Assembly: GCA_002309255.1 (NCBI GenBank)
Contig: DBXI01000010.1
Location: forward strand, 1-27,603
DNA length: 27,603 nucleotides
Direction: 5' to 3'
DNA from: Bacteroidales bacterium UBA1216
Lineage (GTDB): Bacteria > Bacteroidota > Bacteroidia > Bacteroidales > Paludibacteraceae
Part shown: positions 5,620 through 12,402 of the stretch, in pieces
How the letters are laid out: the number at the start of each line of letters is the position of its first letter
How positions within the stretch are numbered: the first letter of the stretch is position 1
Program-made: the position numbers and the translations under genes
The notes under the pieces: generated by a model
Seen by the model: only the letters and a program-made list of their open reading frames with translations
What the model was told of the DNA's origin: nothing
Databases searched by the model: none

Positions 5620-5646
5620 GTGGGTCAAGAGTTTGCCGTACCTTTG
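5615..5646 (+). promoter_or_regulatory. Promoter for the 141-residue gene
   Basis: TACCTTTG (5639-5646) matches -7 TAnnTTTG. The -33 position falls on GGAC inside the fourth AAGCGGACA repeat rather than on TTTG, which suggests an activator-dependent or operator-covered promoter. The predicted start is about 5652. Confidence 0.6.
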
Positions 5647-5654
5647 CACTGTTT

Positions 5655-5700
5655 TTCGGAACATGAGCAGCCTCACGTGAGACGCTCTTAACCCTCCGAA
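5655..5700 (+). promoter_or_regulatory. Structured 5' leader hairpin
   Basis: Nested pairing TTCGGA (5655-5660) with TCCGAA (5695-5700), GAGC (5665-5668) with GCTC (5684-5687), and the apical palindrome CTCACGTGAG. It ends 10 bases before the ATG at 5711, where it could affect translation. Confidence 0.55.
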
Positions 5701-5710
5701 CATGTAAACA

Positions 5711-6136
5711 ATGGGAAAAACTAAAAAGAATGCCCAACAGGCACCCGAGACCAAAGAGGTCACCACAAAGCTCCTGTGTATGGATGCAAGTGTAACAACC
5801 AATGGCAAAGCCATTGAGCTTGGCCAAACCATCGATGCCCATGTGACCTATGTCAATGAGGACAACCTGCGAATCGTCCAGCACAAGTCCAGGTCTGCCC
5901 GACAAGAGGCACACACCGAGCACCGTGACCTCCAGTGGCATCCGCTCGCAGGATCGCTCCACGGCAAGGTGTCCGCCAACGCCAACGGCTCGATGCTCAT
6001 CCTGTACGCACGCCACGACGACTATCAGACCGACGCACGACTACTCGCTGACCTCATCGTCACCGAGGCAGAGCAGATAGCCGACGCACTGGCTGACATC
6101 AACTTAGCGGAGGAGGTAGCAAAATGCGGCAAGTAG
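5711..6136 (+). CDS. 141-residue protein of unknown function
   Basis: Starts at 5711 after AAACA. A Lys-rich, Gln/Ala-rich tail (residues 1-20) precedes a mixed alpha/beta region (VTTKLLCMDASVTTNGKAI), a His/Arg-rich middle (QHKSRSARQEAHTEHRDLQW) and an acidic helical end (LLADLIVTEAEQIADALADI). No signal peptide or membrane helix, so cytoplasmic. I do not recognise a family. Its last 13 bases overlap the start of the next gene (ATG at 6124), a sign of coupled translation. It sits between the HTH protein and the primase-like protein, so an accessory role in the same process is likely. Confidence 0.65.
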   Translation: MGKTKKNAQQAPETKEVTTKLLCMDASVTTNGKAIELGQTIDAHVTYVNEDNLRIVQHKSRSARQEAHTEHRDLQWHPLAGSLHGKVSANANGSMLILYARHDDYQTDARLLADLIVTEAEQIADALADINLAEEVAKCGK

Positions 6137-6474
6137 TATCTGTAGCAAAAGGTGGCAGTCCGTGCAGCACGGACTGCCCCTACTACGCCGAAAGCGGCAT
6201 CGTCCGCGGCGTCAACGGCGTACCGCTCCAAACGCATTGCCGAGCCACCATGGAATCCATCATCGTCGATTGCGAGCTCTTCAATCCCCACACCGTGGAG
6301 AAACTCGAAGTCACCGACGAGCAATGGCAGACCATGCAGCGCGCCATCGGCAAGCGTGCCCGCAAAGAGCGTAAGCTCTACCCCGATGACCACGCCGAGA
6401 TCCACCCTATCGGCTACAACTGGAAGCACCAGGACAAGTGGAATGCCACCAAGTCATCTAACATCAGTCATTAA
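6124..6474 (+). CDS. 116-residue Cys-rich protein of unknown function
   Basis: Starts at 6124 inside the end of the previous gene. Residues 14-39 contain three cysteines and a histidine (PCSTDCPYY, then LQTHC), a possible zinc site; a further Cys follows in IIVDCELFNP. The C-terminal half is basic and amphipathic (MQRAIGKRARKERKLYPDDH) and ends in a polar tail. It is cytoplasmic by composition and the family is not recognised. The Cys-containing segment is encoded across a perfect 25-base palindrome (6154-6178), which is unusual in coding DNA. The next gene begins 134 bases later, after a hairpin. Confidence 0.65.
   Translation: MRQVVSVAKGGSPCSTDCPYYAESGIVRGVNGVPLQTHCRATMESIIVDCELFNPHTVEKLEVTDEQWQTMQRAIGKRARKERKLYPDDHAEIHPIGYNWKHQDKWNATKSSNISH
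6154..6178. repeat. Perfect 25-base palindrome inside a gene
   Basis: Arms GGCAGTCCGTGC and GCACGGACTGCC (12 bases each) around a single central A. It falls within codons 11-19 of the Cys-rich gene. Confidence 0.9.
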
Positions 6475-6512
6475 CCAAATATGCGTACATTGCGGAAGGC
6501 TCTATTAAATGC

Positions 6513-6576
6513 ATCAGCCATGATTGGCTGATAGCGGGGTCCACACAAATAACATGCAGTGGGGTGAGATTGCCTC
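6513..6576 (+). promoter_or_regulatory. Hairpin plus degenerate GGGGTCC motif before the primase-like gene
   Basis: ATCAGCCA-TGAT-TGGCTGAT is a perfect 8-bp stem-loop (6513-6532). It is followed by GCGGGGTCCACAC and then CAGTGGGGTGAG, which recalls hairpin 1 of the leader modules at 3563-4714 but without clear inner pairing. It may be a decayed or fourth relative of that module. Confidence 0.4.
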
Positions 6577-6608
6577 CCAGCAATGCTCGCATAAAAAACA
6601 ACAAATAT

Positions 6609-8906
6609 ATGGAACCACGTATTTCATATCAAAAATCAGTAACCAGCGGCCAACCTCAGCCGCTCACTAAAGCCATCTGGGACAGGCTCATCGACAGTCC
6701 CGAAGTAAAGAACATCTGTGACCGCATCGCCGCACTCAACCCCGATGCGCCCGACTTCAACGACCGCAAGCAAGCCCTCAAACGCCGCTTGCCCATCATC
6801 ATCCCGCACGCTGCATCGTTCGCCAACGGCAAACGCATCTCTGCCGATGCCACCCCCTCCGGCCTCGCCATGCTTGATGTCGATCACGTCGAAGACCCGC
6901 GTGCCTGGTTCAACACCATCAACACCCAAGTCCTTTCCTACAACCGCATTTATCTCGTAGCTATCACCGCCTCCGGCCATGGCCTCCGCATCATAGGCGA
7001 GCGAGCTCAGGGCGAAAGCATCGAATCCGCCCAGCTCCGCATGGCTACCGCTCTCGGCATCACCGAGTATGACGCCGTCACCAAAGACCTCGCTCGTGCC
7101 TCGTACATTGTCCCACGCGATTACATCCTCTGGATATATGAGTCCGGCTTACTCTACATGCCTGATGATTCTTCGTCCCGTGCTACGAGCGTCAGCTCGG
7201 AGAATGTGGCGTCCATTAGCTCGGATACTATCCGGCTTGCTCTCCCCCCTCATGTAGATAGTCTTTCAGGCGAAGCCGGTCTTTCTTCTTTCAGCGATAG
7301 CGGTCTTTCAGCCGAAGGCGGTCTCTGCTACCGCGGCATTCCGTATGCCGACATTATTACGCAGTTAATGTTGGCAACAGGAAATGCAGAGGGAGCAGTT
7401 GTCGGCGAACGCAACACCGTCTTTTTCACCCTTGCTACGTACATGCGCTATATCTGTGATTTCAATGCCGAGCTGTTGCTCCATATTCTGCCCGATTTCG
7501 ACTTGTCCGAACAGGAACGCCGTCAAGCCATCACCTCGGCTATCGGTCGTCCGCGCAAGTCGCAGATTCCGATGATTCTCCAAGGGGCTGTTGCCGTCTG
7601 CGAGCGGGAGCAAGAAGCCAACTCCAAATCACAAATCACAAATCAAAAATCACAAATGTTGGAGATGCCGCCACTACCGCGGCTTCTCAAACTGGTCTGC
7701 CGTCGTCTGCCTGCCGACTACCAGCCGGCAATGATCATCGCCTCGCTCCCGGTACTTGGTGCACTCGCCACCCATATCCGCTTCGACTACCGTGATCATC
7801 AGGAGCAGTCACTCTCGTTCTTCTCCTGTATCACCGCACCTGCCGCCAGCGGCAAGTCTTTCATCCGCAAACCGCTTGACCTCCTGCTCACACCCATCAA
7901 CGAACAGGATGCCATCGAGCGCGAGAAAGAACAAGCCTACCGCGAGAAGCTCCGTGCCAGCAAGAACAGCAAGAACCAGCCCGAAGACCCCCACGCCTGT
8001 CCGCGTAACAATGGCATCGCCATCAGTATAGCCAAACTCCTCCAGCTGCTCACCTACGCGGAAGGCAAGCACCTCATCGCTATCGGCGAAGAAATGGATA
8101 CGCTCGTCAAAACCGAACGTGCCGGTGTCTGGTCGCAGAAATCCGACATCTACCGCATGGCGTTTGACAATTCGGTCTATGGGCAGGCTTATATGTCCGA
8201 AGCATCCTTCAACGCGCATGTCAAGGTCTATTACAACCTCCTTCTGACCGGCACGCCCAACTCGCTCCGGCGCTTCTTCCGTGACCCCGAAGACGGTCTT
8301 ATCACACGTGTCTGTTTTGCGCAGTTGCCCGACACATCGTTTGCCAAGATACCGTCCTTTGCATCGTACACGGATGCCGAGCAAGCCGAAATCATCCGTT
8401 GGGCGCGTCAGCTGGATGCGGAGAAAGGCACTCTCGTTTGTCCGCAGCTCGACAAGGTGATTGATGCCTGGGATGAAACAAAACGCCAGCAGGCCATCGA
8501 TGCCGATTCGCATGCTCTTGACCGTTTGCGCCGTCGTGCTGCCGTTATTGGCTTCCGCGCAGGTATGCTCTGCTACTTGCTGGAGAACCGCAAGTTCACC
8601 AAGACCGTTGCCGCCTTTGCCGAGTGGGTGGCGGAGTACGTCCTTCGCAACCAGCTTGAGTTATGGGGCGAGCAGGTTGAGCAGACTTACAAGAGAAGCT
8701 TGGAAGCACAGACCGAACGAGGTGCAGCCGCCAGTCTATTGGCGCTCTTGCCTGACGAGTTCTCTGCCGCCGACCTCATCCATCTCCGTGCCCGCAAAGG
8801 CCAGTCCGTCAAGTCCTCCGCCATCTCGATGGTCCTCAACCGCTGGCGTGCCAACAACCGCATCGAGAAAGCCACGGAGACAACGTGGAAGAAGATCGGC
8901 CTATAA
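6609..8906 (+). CDS. VirE_N (BT4734-like) / DUF3987 primase-helicase-like protein
   Basis: 765 residues from the ATG at 6609; an earlier in-frame ATG at 6564 would add 15 residues lying in the hairpin leader. Residues 1-190 resemble the BT4734/VirE N-terminal domain, with LAMLDVDHVEDP and YLVAITASGHGLRIIGE. This is a primase-like fold found in Bacteroidales accessory regions. Residues 355-640 resemble DUF3987, with a P-loop-like APAASGKS at 410-417 and an acidic motif LIAIGEEMDTL near residue 485. The C-terminal end looks like a winged helix (FSAADLIHLRARKGQSVKSS). Together these suggest a nucleic-acid helicase/primase role, perhaps replication of a mobile cassette; this is inferred from family. 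Two repeat blocks are inserted in the linker between domains (about residues 218-243 and 340-350). The gene ends at two stacked terminator-like hairpins. Confidence 0.8.
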   Translation: MEPRISYQKSVTSGQPQPLTKAIWDRLIDSPEVKNICDRIAALNPDAPDFNDRKQALKRRLPIIIPHAASFANGKRISADATPSGLAMLDVDHVEDPRAWFNTINTQVLSYNRIYLVAITASGHGLRIIGERAQGESIESAQLRMATALGITEYDAVTKDLARASYIVPRDYILWIYESGLLYMPDDSSSRATSVSSENVASISSDTIRLALPPHVDSLSGEAGLSSFSDSGLSAEGGLCYRGIPYADIITQLMLATGNAEGAVVGERNTVFFTLATYMRYICDFNAELLLHILPDFDLSEQERRQAITSAIGRPRKSQIPMILQGAVAVCEREQEANSKSQITNQKSQMLEMPPLPRLLKLVCRRLPADYQPAMIIASLPVLGALATHIRFDYRDHQEQSLSFFSCITAPAASGKSFIRKPLDLLLTPINEQDAIEREKEQAYREKLRASKNSKNQPEDPHACPRNNGIAISIAKLLQLLTYAEGKHLIAIGEEMDTLVKTERAGVWSQKSDIYRMAFDNSVYGQAYMSEASFNAHVKVYYNLLLTGTPNSLRRFFRDPEDGLITRVCFAQLPDTSFAKIPSFASYTDAEQAEIIRWARQLDAEKGTLVCPQLDKVIDAWDETKRQQAIDADSHALDRLRRRAAVIGFRAGMLCYLLENRKFTKTVAAFAEWVAEYVLRNQLELWGEQVEQTYKRSLEAQTERGAAASLLALLPDEFSAADLIHLRARKGQSVKSSAISMVLNRWRANNRIEKATETTWKKIGL
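7261..7338. repeat. Spaced GTCTTTCAG repeat with mini-palindromes, in frame
   Basis: GTCT units begin at 7261, 7279, 7303 and 7321 (spacing 18, 24, 18; all multiples of 3). Each is followed by a small palindrome: GGCGAAGCC, AGCGATAGC, GCCGAAGGC, then CTACCGCGGC. It encodes a Ser/Gly/Leu-rich linker in the primase-like protein. Confidence 0.75.
7626..7660. repeat. Heptamer tandem repeat inside the primase-like gene
   Basis: AAATCAC, AAATCAC, AAATCAA, AAATCAC, AAATGTT. It encodes SKSQITNQKSQM, a low-complexity linker just before the DUF3987 domain. Confidence 0.85.
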
Positions 8907-8972
8907 GCCTATAGGCCTAAAACCCTACCGAGCCTATATACGAATGTAAAAAGTATATAGGCTCGGTAGGGT
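8898..8972 (+). terminator. Double hairpin terminator of the primase-like operon
   Basis: GGCCTATA-AGCC-TATAGGCC (8898-8917) spans the stop codon. The second hairpin has a perfect 19-bp stem, ACCCTACCGAGCCTATATA (8922-8940) with its complement (8954-8972), around 13 bases. A weak T-rich tail follows (TAATTATTTTG). The length and symmetry could allow bidirectional termination. Confidence 0.75.
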
Positions 8973-9269
8973 TAATTATTTTGTGTTAGCTAATTCGCGC
9001 GCACGTGAGATGATATTTTGCTTGGTATTTTTTGTATGTATATATTAGTAAATATATACACATTTTTGGTATTTTTTCAGCCCCAAGCATTTCACTCCTT
9101 CACAAATTCACACATCTTTGTATCTTCATCCCTTTTCGTTCATTGTCCGGATTCCCGGCATGCCATGCCGGTTTCCCTTCCCATTTTCTTCCTTTTTCCC
9201 CGATTTAATCGGGTTTATTCATCATTTTCGTTTAAAATCTCACTTTCTCATACATTTCTTTTCATTTAA
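8973..9269. other. Gene-free region rich in small palindromes
   Basis: No gene seen. It contains a 10-bp hairpin TGTATATATT-AGTA-AATATATACA (9037-9060), three TTCAC octamers that match the left flank of the operon (9091-9130 against 4830-4869), CCGGCAT-GCC-ATGCCGG (9155-9171) and CCCGAT-TTA-ATCGGG (9199-9213). Confidence 0.7.
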
Positions 9270-9301
9270 TTTGCTTTTTTGAGTTTTTTTTCGTAACTTT
9301 G
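9270..9301 (+). promoter_or_regulatory. Bacteroidota promoter for the 6S-like ncRNA
   Basis: TTTG (9270-9273), 20 bases, TAACTTTG (9294-9301), then TAGCG: both elements and the spacing fit the consensus. The predicted start is about 9308. Confidence 0.8.
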
Positions 9302-9307
9302 TAGCGT

Positions 9308-9563
9308 CTTTCCAGAAATTGGATTGACAATGAAATATTAACAGCGTTTATTGCGCTTTGTTCTTGGCTCCTTTGAATCCGGAAAATTCAATAACTTTAA
9401 CCAAGGCATTGCAACAATGAATGTCTGCTTGTGTATGCATATACATAAGTCCTTTGGGGCTTACTATATCTATACACGGCGGGCTTCAAGTTGCTATCCA
9501 GTTAAAGAGGCACTTTCCGGAGCCTAAAGGAACGGGATAGATAACGAGTTGTCCCGCTTTTTT
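9308..9563 (+). ncRNA. 6S-like regulatory RNA candidate (SsrS / Bacteroidales-1 type)
   Basis: A transcript of about 256 nt bounded by a consensus promoter and a T-run terminator, with no plausible coding frame. Its core (9370-9530) folds as a long rod: 9370-9374 with 9526-9530, 9378-9385 with 9514-9521 (TCCGGAAA/TTTCCGGA), 9395-9401 with 9501-9507 (CTTTAAC/GTTAAAG), 9411-9415 with 9490-9494. Then comes a bubble of 15 and 12 nt, and then 9431-9436 with 9472-9477 and 9447-9452 with 9457-9462, closed by TTTG. Closing arms of about 45 and 41 nt, a central bubble of 12-15 nt and an apical stem match the geometry of 6S RNA, which binds the housekeeping RNA polymerase holoenzyme. Some 60 nt precede the rod and include a small AGCG/CGCT hairpin, so the mature 5' end may be processed. 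Identity is inferred from structure only. Confidence 0.6.
9532..9563 (+). terminator. Rho-independent terminator after the 6S-like RNA
   Basis: CGGG (9533-9536) with CCCG (9553-9556), plus inner GATAAC/GTTGT pairing, followed by CTTTTTTT. It ends 39 bases before the restriction-modification gene. Confidence 0.75.
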
Positions 9564-9602
9564 TATGCCATACTAAGCCGTAACGCACATAAACGGGTAG
9601 CT

Positions 9603-12401
9603 ATGGCATGGAACACAAAAATACAACGGGAAAAAGCTGCACATGATTTTGCAGAGTTTTGGAAAGGCAAAGGTTCTGAAAAGAGTGACAGCCAGACATT
9701 CTGGATAACGCTTCTCAATCAGGTTTTCGGCATCGAACACCCCGAACAGTTTATCTTCTTTGAGCGTCAGGTGCAAGCCGAGCACACCTTGTATATTGAC
9801 GCGCGCATACCTTCCACCAAGGTTATGATTGAGCAAAAGTCACTTGGCAAAGACCTCGGCACACCTATTCCACAATCTGACAGCAAACCTCTAACGCCCT
9901 ATGAACAGGCCAAACGTTATGCAGATTCCTTGCCGTACAGCCAGCGTCCGCGATGGATAGTGACCTGCAATTTCGCCGAGTTTTGGGTCTATGATCAGGA
10001 AAACCCGAAAGCCGAGCCGGAAAAGATACAACTTGCCAACCTTGAAAAAGAACTCTATCGTTTGCAGTTCCTGGTGGACGAGAAAAACGACCACATCAAA
10101 AAAGAACTGGATGTATCCGTCAAGGCCGGCAAGTTGGTTGGAGAGATCTACGACTTGTTAACTGCCCAATATATTGATAAGACCTCACCTTCTACTTTGC
10201 ACAGCCTGAATGTACTATGTGTGCGACTGGTGTTCTGCCTCTATGCCGAGGATGCAGGTCTGTTCAATTCCAAAACAGCCTTCCACGATTATTTAGCTCA
10301 ATTCCCTGCCAAGCAAATCCGACGCGCGCTCATCGACCTCTTTGAGGTGCTTGACACACCTCCAGACCAGCGCGATCCATATTTGGATGATTCGCTGAAG
10401 GCTTTCGACTACGTGAACGGCGGTTTGTTCAGCAACGATGTTCGTCTGGAGATTCCACAGTTCACGGAAGAACTCAAAACGCTCATTCTATCTAAGGCTT
10501 CTCATAATTTCGATTGGAGTGATATTAGCCCCACGATCTTTGGAGCGGTTTTCGAAAGTACGCTTAACCCCGAGACACGCCGTAGCGGAGGCATGCACTA
10601 CACCTCTATTGAGAATATCCACAAGGTTATTGACCCGTTGTTTCTCGATGACCTAAAGGATGAGTTCGCCACTATTAAGGCTATCCCGCAGGAGAGACTG
10701 CAAAAGCAACGTTTGGATGCGTTCCAAAACAAACTGGCAAGTCTCATATTCCTTGATCCCGCTTGTGGTAGTGGCAACTTCCTTACGGAAAGTTATGTCT
10801 CATTGCGTCGCCTTGAAAACGAAGTCATTGCCTTGCGCGAGAAAGGGCAATCAATGATTGGTCAGTTTGTTAACCCGATAAAGGTGGATATCCACCAGTT
10901 CTATGGCATAGAAATCAATGACTTTGCAGTAGCCGTTGCTACTACCGCTCTCTGGATTGCCGAGCAGCAGATGATGCAGGAAACACAGAAGATAGCGTCA
11001 TTTACACTCAATCCGCTTCCGCTCAAAGCCTACTACAACATTCACGAAGGCAACGCCCTGCGCATGGATTGGTCAGAGATCATTGCACCTGACCGTCTCA
11101 ACTATATCATGGGCAATCCTCCGTTTGTAGGAAAGAAAGAGCAGACAAAGGAGCAGAAAGATGATGTCTTCTGTATCTTTGGCAAGAAATGGAAAGGCAT
11201 TGGAAACATTGATTACGTTGCATGTTGGTACATGAAAGCCATAGAAATGATGCAACAAAATCAATCCATCCACGCGGCATTCGTTTCTACCAACTCTATC
11301 ACCCAAGGCGAGCAGGTCAGCACTTTATGGAAGCCACTCTTTGAACAATACGGCATCCATTTTGACTTCGCCTATCGCACATTCCGTTGGGATAGCGAGG
11401 CTGACATTAAGGCTCATGTGCATTGTGTTATAATCGGCTTCTCAAAATCAGCAGGTAGCACTAATAGGCGTATTTATATCGCAGATTTCCAATCCATACC
11501 TGCTGCCAATATTAACCCTTATCTTCTTGACGCGCCGAACACATGGATTGAGAGCCGCAACAAACCTCTCTGCGATGTTCCTTCGATGAGTTATGGCAGT
11601 ATGCCTATTGACGACGGTCACTTGATTTTGGAAAAAGAAGATGTCACCTCTTTGCTGCAAGAAAACGAACAAAACGCCAAATTTATACGCCCCTATGCCG
11701 GTGGCGTGGAACTAATACAAAACAAAGAACGCTGGTGCTTGTGGCTGCAAGGATTTACGCCTAAAGAGTTGCTTGCAAGTAAGTTTGTTGCGACACGTGT
11801 TGAACTGACACGAAATTTCCGCTTGTCATCCGACCGACCACAAACAATCAAAGCAGCCGATACGCCCTACCTCTTTGGAGAAATCCGGCAGCCGGATACT
11901 GATATGCTTGCAATCCCAAAGGTGTCGTCCGAAAAGCGAGAGTATATTCCGATTGCGTTTGTTAACCCGAACACAATTGTAAACGGTTCAGCTCTCATTG
12001 TCCCTAATGCTACCTTGTATGCTTTTGGTGTAATTATCTCATCTGTCCACAATGCGTGGATGCGAGCTGTTGCTGGCAGATTAGAAACACGCTACCAATA
12101 TTCAGCCAATATTGTTTATAACAACTTTCCATGGCCTATTCCGAGCGAGGAGCAGAAAGTGCGCATAGCACAAACTGCCCAAGCAATATTAGATGCGCGT
12201 GCCAAGTATCCCGAATGCAGTCTTGCTGAGTTGTATGGCGAAAAGAAGTACTACTATCGCGAACTGTGCGAAGCCCACCGCGCTAACGACCGCGCTGTCC
12301 TTGCCGCCTATGGTTTTTCTGCCAACATGCCCGAATCGGAGTGCGTTGCCGAACTTTTCAAAATGTATCAACAACTGACAAATAATAACGATAAGAAATA
12401 A
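9603..12401 (+). CDS. MmeI-like single-chain restriction-modification enzyme (Type IIL/IIG)
   Basis: 932 residues from the ATG at 9603; the frame extends upstream to a TTG at 9549, but that lies in the terminator of the preceding RNA. An N-terminal nuclease domain carries D66, E77 and K79 (D-x10-ExK in YIDARIPSTKVMIEQKS), close to the MmeI PD-(D/E)xK site. A helical spacer follows. The gamma-type adenine methyltransferase then has motif I FLDPACGSGNFL (D385-G391) and motif IV MGNPPFVGK (N505-F508). The C-terminal third should be the target-recognition domain and a helical tail. Such enzymes cut a set distance from their site and methylate it with the same polypeptide, so no separate methylase is needed. 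All visible catalytic motifs are intact. The exonuclease-BRCT gene starts 1 base after the stop. No own promoter was found; readthrough past the ncRNA terminator or a weak promoter must serve. Confidence 0.85.
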   Translation: MAWNTKIQREKAAHDFAEFWKGKGSEKSDSQTFWITLLNQVFGIEHPEQFIFFERQVQAEHTLYIDARIPSTKVMIEQKSLGKDLGTPIPQSDSKPLTPYEQAKRYADSLPYSQRPRWIVTCNFAEFWVYDQENPKAEPEKIQLANLEKELYRLQFLVDEKNDHIKKELDVSVKAGKLVGEIYDLLTAQYIDKTSPSTLHSLNVLCVRLVFCLYAEDAGLFNSKTAFHDYLAQFPAKQIRRALIDLFEVLDTPPDQRDPYLDDSLKAFDYVNGGLFSNDVRLEIPQFTEELKTLILSKASHNFDWSDISPTIFGAVFESTLNPETRRSGGMHYTSIENIHKVIDPLFLDDLKDEFATIKAIPQERLQKQRLDAFQNKLASLIFLDPACGSGNFLTESYVSLRRLENEVIALREKGQSMIGQFVNPIKVDIHQFYGIEINDFAVAVATTALWIAEQQMMQETQKIASFTLNPLPLKAYYNIHEGNALRMDWSEIIAPDRLNYIMGNPPFVGKKEQTKEQKDDVFCIFGKKWKGIGNIDYVACWYMKAIEMMQQNQSIHAAFVSTNSITQGEQVSTLWKPLFEQYGIHFDFAYRTFRWDSEADIKAHVHCVIIGFSKSAGSTNRRIYIADFQSIPAANINPYLLDAPNTWIESRNKPLCDVPSMSYGSMPIDDGHLILEKEDVTSLLQENEQNAKFIRPYAGGVELIQNKERWCLWLQGFTPKELLASKFVATRVELTRNFRLSSDRPQTIKAADTPYLFGEIRQPDTDMLAIPKVSSEKREYIPIAFVNPNTIVNGSALIVPNATLYAFGVIISSVHNAWMRAVAGRLETRYQYSANIVYNNFPWPIPSEEQKVRIAQTAQAILDARAKYPECSLAELYGEKKYYYRELCEAHRANDRAVLAAYGFSANMPESECVAELFKMYQQLTNNNDKK

Positions 12402-12402
12402 T

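Noticed and set aside
7809..8513. 234-codon minus-strand frame inside the primase-like gene
   Set aside because: It is antisense to a domain with a clear P-loop and family motifs, with no promoter or recognisable product.
9370..9390. tRNA or tmRNA acceptor end (TTTGAATCCGG)
   Set aside because: No cloverleaf, no matching acceptor stem and no CCA; the segment instead pairs with 9514-9530 as part of a rod.
9549..9602. TTG start adding 18 residues to the restriction-modification enzyme
   Set aside because: The added codons lie in the stem and T-run of the ncRNA terminator; the ATG at 9603 starts a typical MmeI-like N-terminus.
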